Of a stretch of 44,486 nucleotides of DNA, positions 28,940 through 39,340 are shown piece after piece. The notes below the pieces were generated by a model, which saw only the letters and a list, made by a program, of their open reading frames with translations, did no database searches and was not told the DNA's origin. A program made the translations under genes and the position numbers. The stretch is from a virus. Position 1 is the first letter of the stretch; each line of letters starts with the position of its first letter. The stretch lies in the IMG/VR virus record IMGVR_UViG_3300043778_000012, positions 1 through 44,486 of that record. The stretch is one strand, 5' to 3'.

Positions 28940-29992
28940 TCACGTCGCCTCATCCTCGACGGCAGCTTGCTGCCCAGCGTTCGGCTGTTCAAGATCGACG
29001 GTGCACACGTAGCCGCCGCCAGCATCCAGCGTGTGTTCGACGCGCGTAGCGATCCAGTCGACGGGCACGCCGTCGCGCCAGCCCTGCAGCACCACCTGGC
29101 ATTCTGCCGTCAGGTCAGTGCGCCCCGGCATCGTGATGGACATGGTAATCATGGCCCGCTTGCGCTTCGCCAGTTCTGCCTGCGCGGCGGCCACGGCCTG
29201 CGCCTGCGTGGGGAAATACTGCTTGATGCGCCGCACCGGCTCGCCGGAACCAACGGTGACGATGTGGCGCTTCGCCTGCTTTACCGCGTGATAGTACGCC
29301 ACGACGGTGCCGGCCGTTTCGCGACGCTGCTGCGTCATGTGCCACCTGGTGCAGTTCTTCGCTTGCAGCGTGATAGTCGGCAGGTCTTGACCCGTCACGC
29401 TCTTGAACTCGCCGCGCTTCGCCATGACCAGCTTGCCACCAGCCGGCTTCACCACGGCGTCGTATTTCTTGGCGATGCGCAGCAGCATGTTCAGGTCGGA
29501 TTCGTCTTGCTGGTCCACGTGCGGCAGCTGGATGCTTTTTAGCGACGACGACACGAGCCCCTGCATGCCGTGTTCCTTGGCGATCTTCTGCACCATGCCG
29601 CCGATGGTCGTGCCGGCCTTCCAGCTGCGCACCTTCTGCGTTTGCAAATGGTTTTCGCCGCCGTTGCCCATGTCATACGCAGCCGCGCGAGCGCGGATGT
29701 GCATTTCGCCAGGCCAACCGGACAGCTCGATTTCGTCCACGATGAACGTGCCCATGGACTGCGATGCGCCGTCGTACCCAAGGGACAGCTGCAGCTGCGC
29801 GCCGGTTGGCGGCATCTGGATGGGCTTTGATGGGTCGTGATCCGACAGACTGAATTCCAGCATGTCGCTGGTATTGCCGGTTTCGTCCGTCAGACGCAGG
29901 CCGATAAAGCGATCGAGAATCGTCGCCGTAATGTTGTTGTCGTTCGCCGTAAGCTTGAAATTCGGCGCGACGGGCTGCGCGCTCAGTCCCAT
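28940..29992 (-). CDS. D: Tail hub / late-control protein D
   Basis: A 350-residue P2 gpD-type protein, the gp27-like baseplate hub on which the spike sits. Motifs are FIGLRLTDETGNTSDMLEFSLSD near 28-52, GYDGASQSMGTFIVDEIELSGWPGEMHIRA, and the conserved QDESDLNMLLRIAKKYDAVVKPAGGKLVMAKRGE region. ANDN is at 16-19. In P2, D is the last tail gene, as here. Start MGLSAQP overlaps the X stop by 10 bases. Confidence 0.93.
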   Translation of the reverse strand: MGLSAQPVAPNFKLTANDNNITATILDRFIGLRLTDETGNTSDMLEFSLSDHDPSKPIQMPPTGAQLQLSLGYDGASQSMGTFIVDEIELSGWPGEMHIRARAAAYDMGNGGENHLQTQKVRSWKAGTTIGGMVQKIAKEHGMQGLVSSSLKSIQLPHVDQQDESDLNMLLRIAKKYDAVVKPAGGKLVMAKRGEFKSVTGQDLPTITLQAKNCTRWHMTQQRRETAGTVVAYYHAVKQAKRHIVTVGSGEPVRRIKQYFPTQAQAVAAAQAELAKRKRAMITMSITMPGRTDLTAECQVVLQGWRDGVPVDWIATRVEHTLDAGGGYVCTVDLEQPNAGQQAAVEDEAT

Positions 29993-30192
29993 AGCTTGAT
30001 GCCCTGTTGCGTAGCCGGCAGTGTGAAATCTGGAAGCGCGACGGCCACGCCTGCGGGCAGCACCGGACCGAGATCAGCCAGCCCAGGGTTCGCATTCAGC
30101 AGTTGCTCGACCACGAGCCCGTCGCGCGTGCCGTAGTAGTTCCACGCGATTTCGTCGGCCAGGTCGCCGGACTTCGTGACGTATTCAGTCAT
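29983..30192 (-). CDS. X: Tail protein X (LysM-like)
   Basis: MTEYVTKSGDLADEIAWNYYG starts a 69-residue protein with a LysM-like motif (DLADEIAWNYYGTRDGLVVEQLLNANPGL), as in P2 gpX. The start overlaps the U stop as TAATG. It likely sits at the tail tip between U and D in assembly. Confidence 0.9.
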   Translation of the reverse strand: MTEYVTKSGDLADEIAWNYYGTRDGLVVEQLLNANPGLADLGPVLPAGVAVALPDFTLPATQQGIKLWD

Positions 30193-30662
30193 TACCCTAG
30201 CGCCCCCGAAATCGCCGACGCCAGAAGATTGTCCAGCGCGTTCCCGTCGCCGTATCCATCGAAGTGCTTCAGCGTCACGTTGAATTCCACTTTGCGCGGC
30301 TGCGCGAACGCCGCAAACGTGCTGCGCGTTTCCTCGACGGACGTGATAACCCAGCGTCCGTACAGGTTGCCCTGCGCGTCGATCAATTGCTGCGGCTGTC
30401 CCTTCGATGCGAGAACGCGCAGGTTCGCCATTGCCGCCGCCGTGCCGCGCCATGAAGGATAGATGACGCCCGGCAGCGTGATGATTTCCTCCCCGGGGCC
30501 GGTGTACTGCAGCGCCGGCATCTGGCCGAAGCGATCTTGCCCCGGCCAGCGGTATTCAGCGCTGCGCCGCATTTCCTGGAACACCGCATTGTTCAGGCTG
30601 AAATTGAAATTCCCCAGCCTGAGCATCGGCACGAAGCCGGAAATAAAACTCCCGATACTCAT
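30192..30662 (-). CDS. U: Tail completion protein U
   Basis: A 156-residue P2 gpU-type protein (MLRLGNFNFSLNNAVFQEMRRSAEYRWPGQ; LQYTGPGEEIITLPGVIYPSW; RWVITSVEETRSTF; KVEFNVTLKHFDG). It takes part in tail assembly and baseplate build-up. ATGA overlap with the tape measure gene. Confidence 0.92.
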   Translation of the reverse strand: MSIGSFISGFVPMLRLGNFNFSLNNAVFQEMRRSAEYRWPGQDRFGQMPALQYTGPGEEIITLPGVIYPSWRGTAAAMANLRVLASKGQPQQLIDAQGNLYGRWVITSVEETRSTFAAFAQPRKVEFNVTLKHFDGYGDGNALDNLLASAISGALG

Positions 30663-32740
30663 TGGCTTGCCCCATCGAACATGATGCTTCGGCTTTGAAC
30701 GCGCTTCTGCTGGTTCATGCGGCGCATGACTTCATCGGCCAGCGCTTTCTGGTCCTGTCCGGCCTGTTGCATGATGCTGATGTTGTACGTGTCGTTACTT
30801 GTGACGCTCGGCGCAGAACTGCGCGCCGTCGCCATCGGCGGCGGCTTCGCGGGACTCTGCCCCTGGTCCGCCATGTACTTCTTAATCCATTCCTCGTTTT
30901 CGGATGCGTATCCGTTGCCGATCTGATACCAGGGCTGATATTTCTTGCGGGCCGCGTCGATGGTTGGCTGTCCGTACTTCGCGCGCAGCTCGGCCCACTT
31001 CCCCTTTCCGTTCTTTAATTCCTCGTCCTCTTCGTTCGTTGTGAGGTTCGCAATTGTGTTTGCGATGCCAGCGATGCCTGCCAGCTTGCCAACAAAACCA
31101 AGGATGCCGCCCGCCGCGCTGGTCGCCGCGCCTTCCACGCCGTTCATAGCAGCAACCATGCTGTTGACTTGCGCGGTAGCGCTCGCGAGTCGGACAAGCG
31201 CAATCGTCTGCAGAATGCCGTTTGCAGCCAGCAGGACGGGCGCGACGACAACCAGCGCGGCGGCAGTCCCGGCCAATCCGATAGCAACGGCCTTGAACAG
31301 TTCAGGGTTCTTTTCGGCGAACTCGTTCACCCGCTCCAGCGCGTCGGCGGTCTTTTCCATCGCCGTGGCGAAGGCCGGTAGCAGCACGTTCCCCATGCGC
31401 ACCCGCGCGTCGTTGAGGCGCGCGCGTGCGTTGTCGATCTTGCCTTGCGTGGATTTTTTATTTGCCGCGTCGGATTCATCGATACCCGGCGCAGTGGTGT
31501 AGTTCTTGCGATCACGCTCAATTGCCGTATGGTTGAACAGCCGCTGGAATAGAACGTTTCCAGCAGTTGGGTTCGACGTGTAGTCAGAAACGAATTTCTG
31601 CACGGCGGCAGGGTCTTTCAGGTCTACGCCCTTGCGCTTTGCGAGCGGGACAAGATACTTTTCGACCCAGGTTTGCTGGTCCTGTATTAGCAGCTTGCTA
31701 CCAACCAGCGCATCCGACGTGTAGCCCGTCACCAGGCCGTTTTTCAGGCTGAAGTTTTTGCCCAATCCCTGAAGCAGCCCATCACGGTACATATTGGTGA
31801 ACTTGTGCGCGTCTTGATGGCCGCCAATCCATGCGTTATTCAGCGTGCTGAGCGATTTGCCGTATGACGGAGCGCTCAAACCCTGAATCATGAACCCATC
31901 GCCGAAAAATGCATCATTGCTCATGCCAACGCCGGCAGCCTTCGCGCCACGCTGAGCCGTCAGCCAATCTTCCGCCGACACCTTGCCCTGCACGGCCGTG
32001 ATGCCCTTGAATGCAGCATTCATTTGATGGCGCATCGCTTCCGGACTCGCCGCCCCGCCGCGCTCGTCTGCGATCTTTGCCAACGAATACATGGCATCGT
32101 CGCCGATTTCACGCCCGGCATGCTCGCGGTTATAAAGCTGCAGGCCGGATTTTGCCTTCAGCGCATCGGGAAGCGCATCGATCGCGTGATGTGCGCTTCC
32201 AAGCGACGCATAAAGCTCGCGAATCGTCTTGAATGCGTCAGTGGTTGAAACGGCGAATTGTCGCGCGTTGCTTGCCGCATCAATCATCGCCTTCTGGTCG
32301 TGCTCAGACAGTCCGGCGTTCTTGATGATGTTGATTTCGTTTTCGCGCTCGATAGCGGCGTGAATGCCGGTGTACAGCACGCCGCCGATGACGACGCCCG
32401 TAGTGCCGGCGCGCGTGGCCGCGCCCTTCAGTGCGCCGCCGATTTCGCCAGCCTTCGCCTTGAACGCCTGCGCCTTCGTCAGGCGCTCTTGCGCCTTGCG
32501 CGCGCGCTCGATTTGTTCCGTCAGGCGAGCGTAACGGGACCGCATCCCATCCACGTCCTTGCCGGCGCGGCCGAACTCCTGGATGGACTTGCCCAGCAGC
32601 TTCTGGCGCTTCGTTAAGTCCGTGATGGTCTGGCCGATCTTCCCCAGCGACTTGTCGACGCCGCCGAAAGCCGCCTTCAGCGTGCCGGAAATCGCGCCGC
32701 CGATGGTGATGGTGGCGGAAAGCCGCTTGTTCGTCGCCAT
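30659..32740 (-). CDS. T: Tape measure protein T
   Basis: A 693-residue tape measure. It opens MATNKRLSATITIGGAISGT, then has a coiled coil (about 25-95), a TP901-like core and two hydrophobic blocks near 480-530 and 545-575 (GLAGTAAALVVVAPVLLAANG; GGILGFVGKLAGIAG) that may insert into the host membrane. Its length sets the tail length. It begins 6 bases after the E' stop. Confidence 0.92.
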   Translation of the reverse strand: MATNKRLSATITIGGAISGTLKAAFGGVDKSLGKIGQTITDLTKRQKLLGKSIQEFGRAGKDVDGMRSRYARLTEQIERARKAQERLTKAQAFKAKAGEIGGALKGAATRAGTTGVVIGGVLYTGIHAAIERENEINIIKNAGLSEHDQKAMIDAASNARQFAVSTTDAFKTIRELYASLGSAHHAIDALPDALKAKSGLQLYNREHAGREIGDDAMYSLAKIADERGGAASPEAMRHQMNAAFKGITAVQGKVSAEDWLTAQRGAKAAGVGMSNDAFFGDGFMIQGLSAPSYGKSLSTLNNAWIGGHQDAHKFTNMYRDGLLQGLGKNFSLKNGLVTGYTSDALVGSKLLIQDQQTWVEKYLVPLAKRKGVDLKDPAAVQKFVSDYTSNPTAGNVLFQRLFNHTAIERDRKNYTTAPGIDESDAANKKSTQGKIDNARARLNDARVRMGNVLLPAFATAMEKTADALERVNEFAEKNPELFKAVAIGLAGTAAALVVVAPVLLAANGILQTIALVRLASATAQVNSMVAAMNGVEGAATSAAGGILGFVGKLAGIAGIANTIANLTTNEEDEELKNGKGKWAELRAKYGQPTIDAARKKYQPWYQIGNGYASENEEWIKKYMADQGQSPAKPPPMATARSSAPSVTSNDTYNISIMQQAGQDQKALADEVMRRMNQQKRVQSRSIMFDGASQ

Positions 32741-32746
32741 AGGCGG

Positions 32747-33159
32747 TTACTGTTCCTTGGGTAGTCCGTCCAGCCACCACAAAAACCGTGACTGGCGCAT
32801 CGTCAGAATTTCCGCTGCCGACCAGCCGGTATGGCTGGCAAGCGACAAGACGCCGCTGCGGATGAAATCGCCGTCTAGTCGATAAAATTTCCGAAGGCGG
32901 CCTGGATGCGCATGTAGTCGCGAAGCTTCAGGCGGCGCAGGTCGGCCGGCGTGACGGTGCAGAGGTTGGCGAACAGCGTGATTTCCTTCACAACGTCGCT
33001 GCCGCGCGCTTCATTGCTCGCCACTTGGTCATCCAGGGTCGGTTCGCGCAGCGTCAGTTCGCGCAGCGTCGCGCCGTTCACTTCCAGCGGACGCGACAGC
33101 GTAATGGTCACGCTGCCGTCGTCATTTTCTTTCAGCCATTCTTCTTTCTTTGCGCCCAT
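32747..33159 (-). CDS. E: Tail assembly chaperone E and -1 frameshift product E+E'
   Basis: Zero-frame E (MGAKKEEWLKENDDGSVTIT..., 94 residues) stops at TAG 32877-32875. Just before, A-AAT-TTT (32890-32884 in the minus sense) is a canonical -1 slippery heptamer. A shift there continues as RLDGDFIRSGVLSLASHTGW to SRFLWWLDGLPKEQ, ending 32747. In P2 the E/E' shift makes the two chaperones that load the tape measure. The short E frame is real; the shift is predicted. Confidence 0.85.
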
Positions 33160-33190
33160 TGCTTCACCTGTTTAAACGTTATGATTTATG

Positions 33191-33212
33191 CTGGCCGGTC
33201 TCTGCCGGCCAG
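33191..33212 (-). promoter_or_regulatory. Hairpin between FII and E
   Basis: CTGGCCGG-CAGAGA-CCGGCCAG, an 8-bp stem without a T tract; perhaps a transcript-processing or stability element after the abundant tube gene. A GTTTAAAC palindrome follows at 33170. Confidence 0.5.
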
Positions 33213-33219
33213 TTGCCTC

Positions 33220-33726
33220 TTAGATGCCCAGCGCGCTGCGGAACGCCGCCAGCGTGTCGTTGCCGTTGATGGTCGCGATCATGTTCTCAACGTCGATTTC
33301 GTGGACCACCGTCGAGCCGTGCTGCAGCTTGTAGTAATTCAGCGCCATCGACACCTTCAGGTAAGGCACTTCGCCGGGCTTCCAGGTGCCGGGGTCCTGC
33401 TCGATGATCTTGCCGCGCATCGTCATCAGGATCGGCGTCACGGTGCCGTCGAACGATTCCAGCGCGCCGCGAATGGTCAGCGGCACGGTTGAGCCTTCCA
33501 CGACGCCAAACAGCGCCAGCACGTCGGGGTCGTATGCGATCAGCGAAAAGTCAGCGGTCAGCTTTTCCATGCCCACCGTGACCGCCACGGGCGCGACCAT
33601 GCCGCCGCCCATGAAGTCGTCGGTCTTCTGCGTCAGCTTCGGCGGGTTCACGTCCTGCACCTGGCCGGCCATGCCCCGGCCGTCAATCCACAGGGTCAGA
33701 TTCTTGAGTACGTCGCGAGCGGCCAT
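33220..33726 (-). CDS. FII: Major tail tube protein FII
   Basis: A 168-residue P2 FII-type tube subunit (VLKNLTLWIDGRGMAGQV; PPKLTQKTDDFMGGGM; RGALESFDGTVTPILMTMRGKI; NYYKLQHGSTVVHEIDVENM). It polymerises inside the sheath. It sits between the sheath gene and E, as in P2. Confidence 0.95.
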   Translation of the reverse strand: MAARDVLKNLTLWIDGRGMAGQVQDVNPPKLTQKTDDFMGGGMVAPVAVTVGMEKLTADFSLIAYDPDVLALFGVVEGSTVPLTIRGALESFDGTVTPILMTMRGKIIEQDPGTWKPGEVPYLKVSMALNYYKLQHGSTVVHEIDVENMIATINGNDTLAAFRSALGI

Positions 33727-33745
33727 GTGCCTTTGCTCCTGTTTT

Positions 33746-33762
33746 CAGCAGGGCGCTTTCGC
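33746..33762 (-). promoter_or_regulatory. Hairpin between sheath and tube genes
   Basis: GGGCGC-GAAA-GCGCCC, a GNRA-capped stem in the 47-bp gap; no T tract. Confidence 0.45.
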
Positions 33763-33773
33763 GCCCGCGCCGG

Positions 33774-35204
33774 TTAATTGAAGATCGTCTGCACGTAGTC
33801 GTTCACAAGGTGCGAACGGAACGTGATGTGTTCGGCCGGGTATGCGGGAGTGAAATCGAAATCGAAGTATACCTGACCGTTCGCGATGGCGGCCGCCGTA
33901 TTCAGGTCGGGGTCCGCCCAGCACGTGCCGCCCAGGATCGCGCCCTGGGTAACCATGCTGCGCAGGAACGCGTTCACACCTTCCACCACTTCCGTGACGT
34001 ACTGCTTGGTGATGCCGCGATCCACCGCCCACAGGTGCGCAGCCTGCAAACTGTCGTTGATGATATCGGCAGTGCGAACCACGCAGAGAAACTGCCATTT
34101 CGGATCGCTCGACAGCGTGCGGTTGCCCCACAGTCGGTAGCCGTTCTGACGGATGATCGTCGCGACGTTCTTGCTGTTCAGCAGATTGGCGCGCGAACTC
34201 GGGTCGCCCAGCTTGAAGTCGATAGCGCGCGCGGTGCCCTGCACGCCGTTCAGCGTCTGATTCGACGGCGACCACCACCAACCCAGCGTATTGTCCACAT
34301 AGGCGATCAGGCCGGCAACGGCCGCGCTGGAATACGATTGGATCAAATCGCCCGCGCCGTTGGTTTTGATGAACATCGGGTCGACCACATACACCCGCTT
34401 GCTGCCGAAATCACCCGCCGCCGCGATGGCGTCGGTATCGTTCGTATTCGGGCCGTCCTGGATGATGACGGCGCGCAACCGCTCGGCGATGCCGAGCAAG
34501 TCGGCCACCACGGCATTGCCGGCCGTGCCGATCGTCGCGGTGAACGTCGCGCCAGTGCCAGCGCCTGCGCCGGCAGGAAGCTGGAACGACGGCGCAGCCG
34601 TGTAAGCTGCGCCCGAAACCTTGACAACGACGCCCGTAACTTTGCCTCCGGAAACCGTTGCGGTGGCAATTGCGCCAGCGCCACCCGTGCCCCCGGTCGC
34701 CGCCATATCATACGTGCCGTCCGTGTAGCCGCTGCCGGCCGTGAACGCCACGGCAATCACGCCGCCCTGAACGCGCTGATGCGTGAAGCCCGGCGCGATC
34801 AGCAGACGTGGCGAAAAGCCAAGGATCGAGCCGGCCGCCAGGAATGCCTGGATGCCCTCGTATTGACCCGTGTTCGCGTCCACGCCGCCCAGCACGTTCG
34901 CCAGCGTCGCCTGGTCGGTGGTGCCTTTATCGACGCGCACGACGACGACGACAGCGCCCGCTTGCTTGAGGATCGAATCCATCGCATCGGGCAGGGTGCC
35001 CAGGCCGTTGCCGGTCATGTCCAGCTTGGCCGCCGTGGCCTGGCTGCCGGCGACCAGCACGGGCGTGTTCAGCGGGAAGGTTGCCGGGTCGGCGTCGGGC
35101 GCGGTGCCCACGATGCCGATGATCGACGTTGCGACGGTCGAAATCGGGCGCGCGCCGTCGTCAATATCGATAACTTCGACGCCGTGGAGAAAAGTATCAG
35201 CCAT
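33774..35204 (-). CDS. FI: Tail sheath protein FI with inserted domain
   Basis: A 476-residue contractile sheath. Core motifs are HGVEVIDIDDGARPISTVATSIIGIVGTAPDAD at the start and WGNRTLSSDPKWQFLCVVRT and LRSMVTQGAILGGTCWADP near the end. Residues 144-227 (34524-34775) form a Gly/Ala/Thr-rich insert with repeated TVSGGKVTGVVVKVSGAAY-like beta sequence, absent from P2 FI. It is likely displayed on the sheath surface. The ribosome site AAGGACAAAA precedes the ATG. Confidence 0.93.
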   Translation of the reverse strand: MADTFLHGVEVIDIDDGARPISTVATSIIGIVGTAPDADPATFPLNTPVLVAGSQATAAKLDMTGNGLGTLPDAMDSILKQAGAVVVVVRVDKGTTDQATLANVLGGVDANTGQYEGIQAFLAAGSILGFSPRLLIAPGFTHQRVQGGVIAVAFTAGSGYTDGTYDMAATGGTGGAGAIATATVSGGKVTGVVVKVSGAAYTAAPSFQLPAGAGAGTGATFTATIGTAGNAVVADLLGIAERLRAVIIQDGPNTNDTDAIAAAGDFGSKRVYVVDPMFIKTNGAGDLIQSYSSAAVAGLIAYVDNTLGWWWSPSNQTLNGVQGTARAIDFKLGDPSSRANLLNSKNVATIIRQNGYRLWGNRTLSSDPKWQFLCVVRTADIINDSLQAAHLWAVDRGITKQYVTEVVEGVNAFLRSMVTQGAILGGTCWADPDLNTAAAIANGQVYFDFDFTPAYPAEHITFRSHLVNDYVQTIFN

Positions 35205-35269
35205 GTGATTTTGTCCTTGATGGGCACAGCCCGGGGATTGCCGGCATTGTCCCGCGCGAACACTCGATG

Positions 35270-35295
35270 TTCCTCCCGTGGGATTTCCGGCTACG
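35270..35295. repeat. Dispersed palindromic element, copy 4 (intergenic)
   Basis: TTCCTCCCGTGGGATTTCC extended by GGCTACG, identical for 26 bp to 40616-40641. It lies upstream of the sheath gene, just after a terminator; in the minus sense its end, GGGAGGAA, resembles a ribosome site. Confidence 0.85.
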
Positions 35296-35298
35296 CTA

Positions 35299-35324
35299 TA
35301 AAAAAGCCGCCCAGAAGGGCGGCA
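35299..35324 (-). terminator. Terminator upstream of the sheath gene
   Basis: GCCGCCC-TTCT-GGGCGGC followed by TTTTTT in the minus sense. It would separate fibre genes from the sheath transcript, so a promoter near 35210-35290 is implied; copy 4 of the dispersed element lies there. Confidence 0.85.
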
Positions 35325-35342
35325 AGCAGGGACGCGGGTGTG

Positions 35343-36110
35343 TTACGTCTTGATGATGTAATTCATCACGATGGACGGCTGCACGTTGGGATGGGCACCG
35401 CCGCCGCCAGTGTTTTGGAGGTTTGCGGTTGCGGTGCTGGTGCCGCCCGCGCCAGCGTGCCAGATATCGGCCCCGCTGTTCGGGTAGCCGCTTGCATTGC
35501 CGCCTTGGTTCGATGCAGCACCGCTTGCGTGCGCGTGGCCGCTGTCGGTGTGACTGTGCGCCGGCATCTGCGCCACGGTCAGCGTCTGCGTTTCGATTCC
35601 CGCTGCGTTCCCAAGCAGCGCGCCGTTCACGCCGCCGCCGCCAGAAGTCAGGCGGCCGGCTGCGGTTCCAGCGCCCATCTTGTCGTGACCAACGCCCGCG
35701 CGGCCTCGACGGTCTGGCACGTTGAACGTGGTGCTGCCATCGCCTACGCCATGCGGCGCGATTACGATTGCGGCACCGGATACGCTTGATGTGGCGGCCC
35801 CCGATAGCGTGATGACGTTGGATGCAATCGACGCAATCGTGGCACCGGCAGGAATTCCCGGGCCGGATACGGGCGCGCCGACAAGCGAGGTGGGTAGCAG
35901 CGTCAGATCTTGCGAAACGCTGGTGATGCTCGCGTTACCACTGGTGACTACCCCGGTAACCTGCGACACGATCGCATTAAACAGTCTTGCATACGTCGTG
36001 CGGCTGGCTGCTGCGCCGTTCGCCCACAGATACCCTGCGGGCAACGCGACGCCGGCATATTCTGTTACAGTGCCGGGCGCGGAAGAAAGAACATCATCGG
36101 CTAGGCTCAT
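35343..36110 (-). CDS. Tail collar-domain fibre protein
   Basis: A 255-residue protein with a phage tail collar domain: VALPAGYLWANGAAASRTTYARLF at the start and FNVPDRRGRAGVGHDKMG near 130, followed by the metal-binding tip MPAHSHTDSGHAHASGA and a C-terminal GGAHPNVQPSIVMNYIIKT. Residues 50-110 are an inserted Thr/Ser/Ala-rich beta repeat. Such proteins form receptor-binding or fibre tips. A second fibre lies upstream, so the phage may bind two receptors. Confidence 0.87.
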   Translation of the reverse strand: MSLADDVLSSAPGTVTEYAGVALPAGYLWANGAAASRTTYARLFNAIVSQVTGVVTSGNASITSVSQDLTLLPTSLVGAPVSGPGIPAGATIASIASNVITLSGAATSSVSGAAIVIAPHGVGDGSTTFNVPDRRGRAGVGHDKMGAGTAAGRLTSGGGGVNGALLGNAAGIETQTLTVAQMPAHSHTDSGHAHASGAASNQGGNASGYPNSGADIWHAGAGGTSTATANLQNTGGGGAHPNVQPSIVMNYIIKT

Positions 36111-36127
36111 ACCTTTCCTGGTTGAAA

Positions 36128-36826
36128 TTACATTCCCGAAAATACGGTCGATAAAATGTACGCGCTCCGCTGCGACTTAATGCTGTACAGCGAATCGTTC
36201 GGATGGATGCAGTCCGGCAGCATCGATTGCCAGTTCGGCAGGCTCTTGATGTATTGATACTGCCCGACAAGCGGCACGTTGTTTGCGATCGCCGTATCAT
36301 CGATAATCTGCACGATCTTGTCGAGCGTGGCCGAAACCGCTGCATCCGAACACACGGGGTTCGGTTCTTCGAGTACTACCGCTTTCCCATAGCCGCGCTT
36401 CGTGTTGATGAACGTCTGCAGGTCAGCCTGATATTGCTCAAGCGTTTGTCCGCCGTACACGATGTACCACGCGTCATTGATGCCGAAATTCATTTCGGCA
36501 ACCTCGTTCGAATCGATGGCGGTTTCGTTGTAAATCGGAAGGTGCTTACCGTCCGTTCCGGTAATCAGTTGGTGCAACGTCGTCCCCGGGACCGACTGAT
36601 CGGTGACGATGATTTGCGCCTGCGGGAAAATGCTCTTCAAGAAAACGGGCACGATCAACGGGGGCGAATTCGGCGAGCGATATGCGCCAACGTCGCTGTT
36701 ATTCGGACGCACGAGGCCGTACTGGGTCGAATCGCCGTACTTGGTCGTGGTGAAGACTTTGGCCGAAGCATGGAGCGGCTGCAGCATCGACAGCAGAACG
36801 GCGACGAAAACGAAAATTGATTTCAT
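36128..36826 (-). CDS. Secreted SGNH/GDSL hydrolase
   Basis: A 232-residue protein with a signal peptide (MKSIFVFVAVLLSMLQPLHASA, cleavage near 22). All four SGNH blocks are visible: S33 in YGDST, G81 in QSVPGTT, N117 in NFGIND, and D205/H208 in DCIHPND. Family members are esterases or deacetylases of polysaccharides. Carried between two fibre genes, it may modify host surface sugar in the periplasm, or be virion-borne despite the signal. Base composition is visibly more AT-rich than neighbours, suggesting recent acquisition. Confidence 0.85.
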   Translation of the reverse strand: MKSIFVFVAVLLSMLQPLHASAKVFTTTKYGDSTQYGLVRPNNSDVGAYRSPNSPPLIVPVFLKSIFPQAQIIVTDQSVPGTTLHQLITGTDGKHLPIYNETAIDSNEVAEMNFGINDAWYIVYGGQTLEQYQADLQTFINTKRGYGKAVVLEEPNPVCSDAAVSATLDKIVQIIDDTAIANNVPLVGQYQYIKSLPNWQSMLPDCIHPNDSLYSIKSQRSAYILSTVFSGM

Positions 36827-36914
36827 GAAATATCTCGCAAAAAATAGGGTTGTCGAGGCGCGGCACAGTATGAGTGCCGCGCTCGAATTGTACCGCTATT
36901 TCACCGTTTGGTGC
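36827..36914 (-). other. Gap with 9-bp hairpin upstream of SGNH gene
   Basis: GCGCGGCAC/GTGCCGCGC stem at about 36857-36881 followed, some bases on in the minus sense, by TATTTTTTG. It may terminate the fibre transcript and start an independent one for the hydrolase; no clear promoter. Confidence 0.45.
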
Positions 36915-38770
<1,856 letters not shown>

Positions 38771-38771
<1 letters not shown>

Positions 38772-39340
38772 TATTGTGCAAGTCCAAGGTTGTAAGAGCC
38801 GTCAAGCCGCACCGCGCCGTTCAGCAAGAACGCGGCTTCCGAAAAATCCAGCGCTTCGAGGAAGCATCGCGCGGGCGCAGTGTCGGCCAGAATTCGTTTA
38901 ACCTGCGCCACCTGACTGTTCGCGATGGGCGCGGCCAGCTTCACGCGATACCAGGCCCATTTCGAGCCATCGCCAAAGTAGTCGTTTCCGTTCAACATGC
39001 GCGAGCCGTCGAGATACCAAGACCCCGCGCCCTCGACCACCTGGACGCCTGGATAGCCTGCGGCGGCGAGCGCATCCTTGATCGACGCAACGGTGCCCTT
39101 GACGCGATGAACCCGCGCACTGGATGCGATTACAGCGCGCTGCGTCGCCTCCGGCCAGCTGCTATCCCATTCGTTGACGCGCAGCGCCCACGAAAGCCAA
39201 GGCAGCAAACTGGCTGGACAGGTTTGCGGATTCCAGACGTTTCGCACCAGCACGGGCACATCGGAAATGCGCGCGGTCGCGCCTTCCATGCTCTCTTCGA
39301 ACACCGTTGCATTGTTTGGCAGCAGGCTGTCAGACACCAT
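38771..39340 (-). CDS. I: Baseplate protein I
   Basis: MVSDSLLPNNATVFEESMEGATARI starts a 189-residue P2 gpI-type protein: PQTCPASLLPWLSWALRVNEWDSSW, QRAVIASSARVHRVKGTVASIKDAL and GYPGVQVVEG. It joins fibres to the baseplate wedge. The start at 39340 overlaps the J stop; 39349 is also possible. The stop overlaps the fibre start. Confidence 0.9.

Noticed and set aside
33810-35789. 659-residue plus-strand frame opposite the sheath
   Set aside because: Antisense shadow of sheath and collar-fibre genes; composition is Arg/His rich and no motif is seen.
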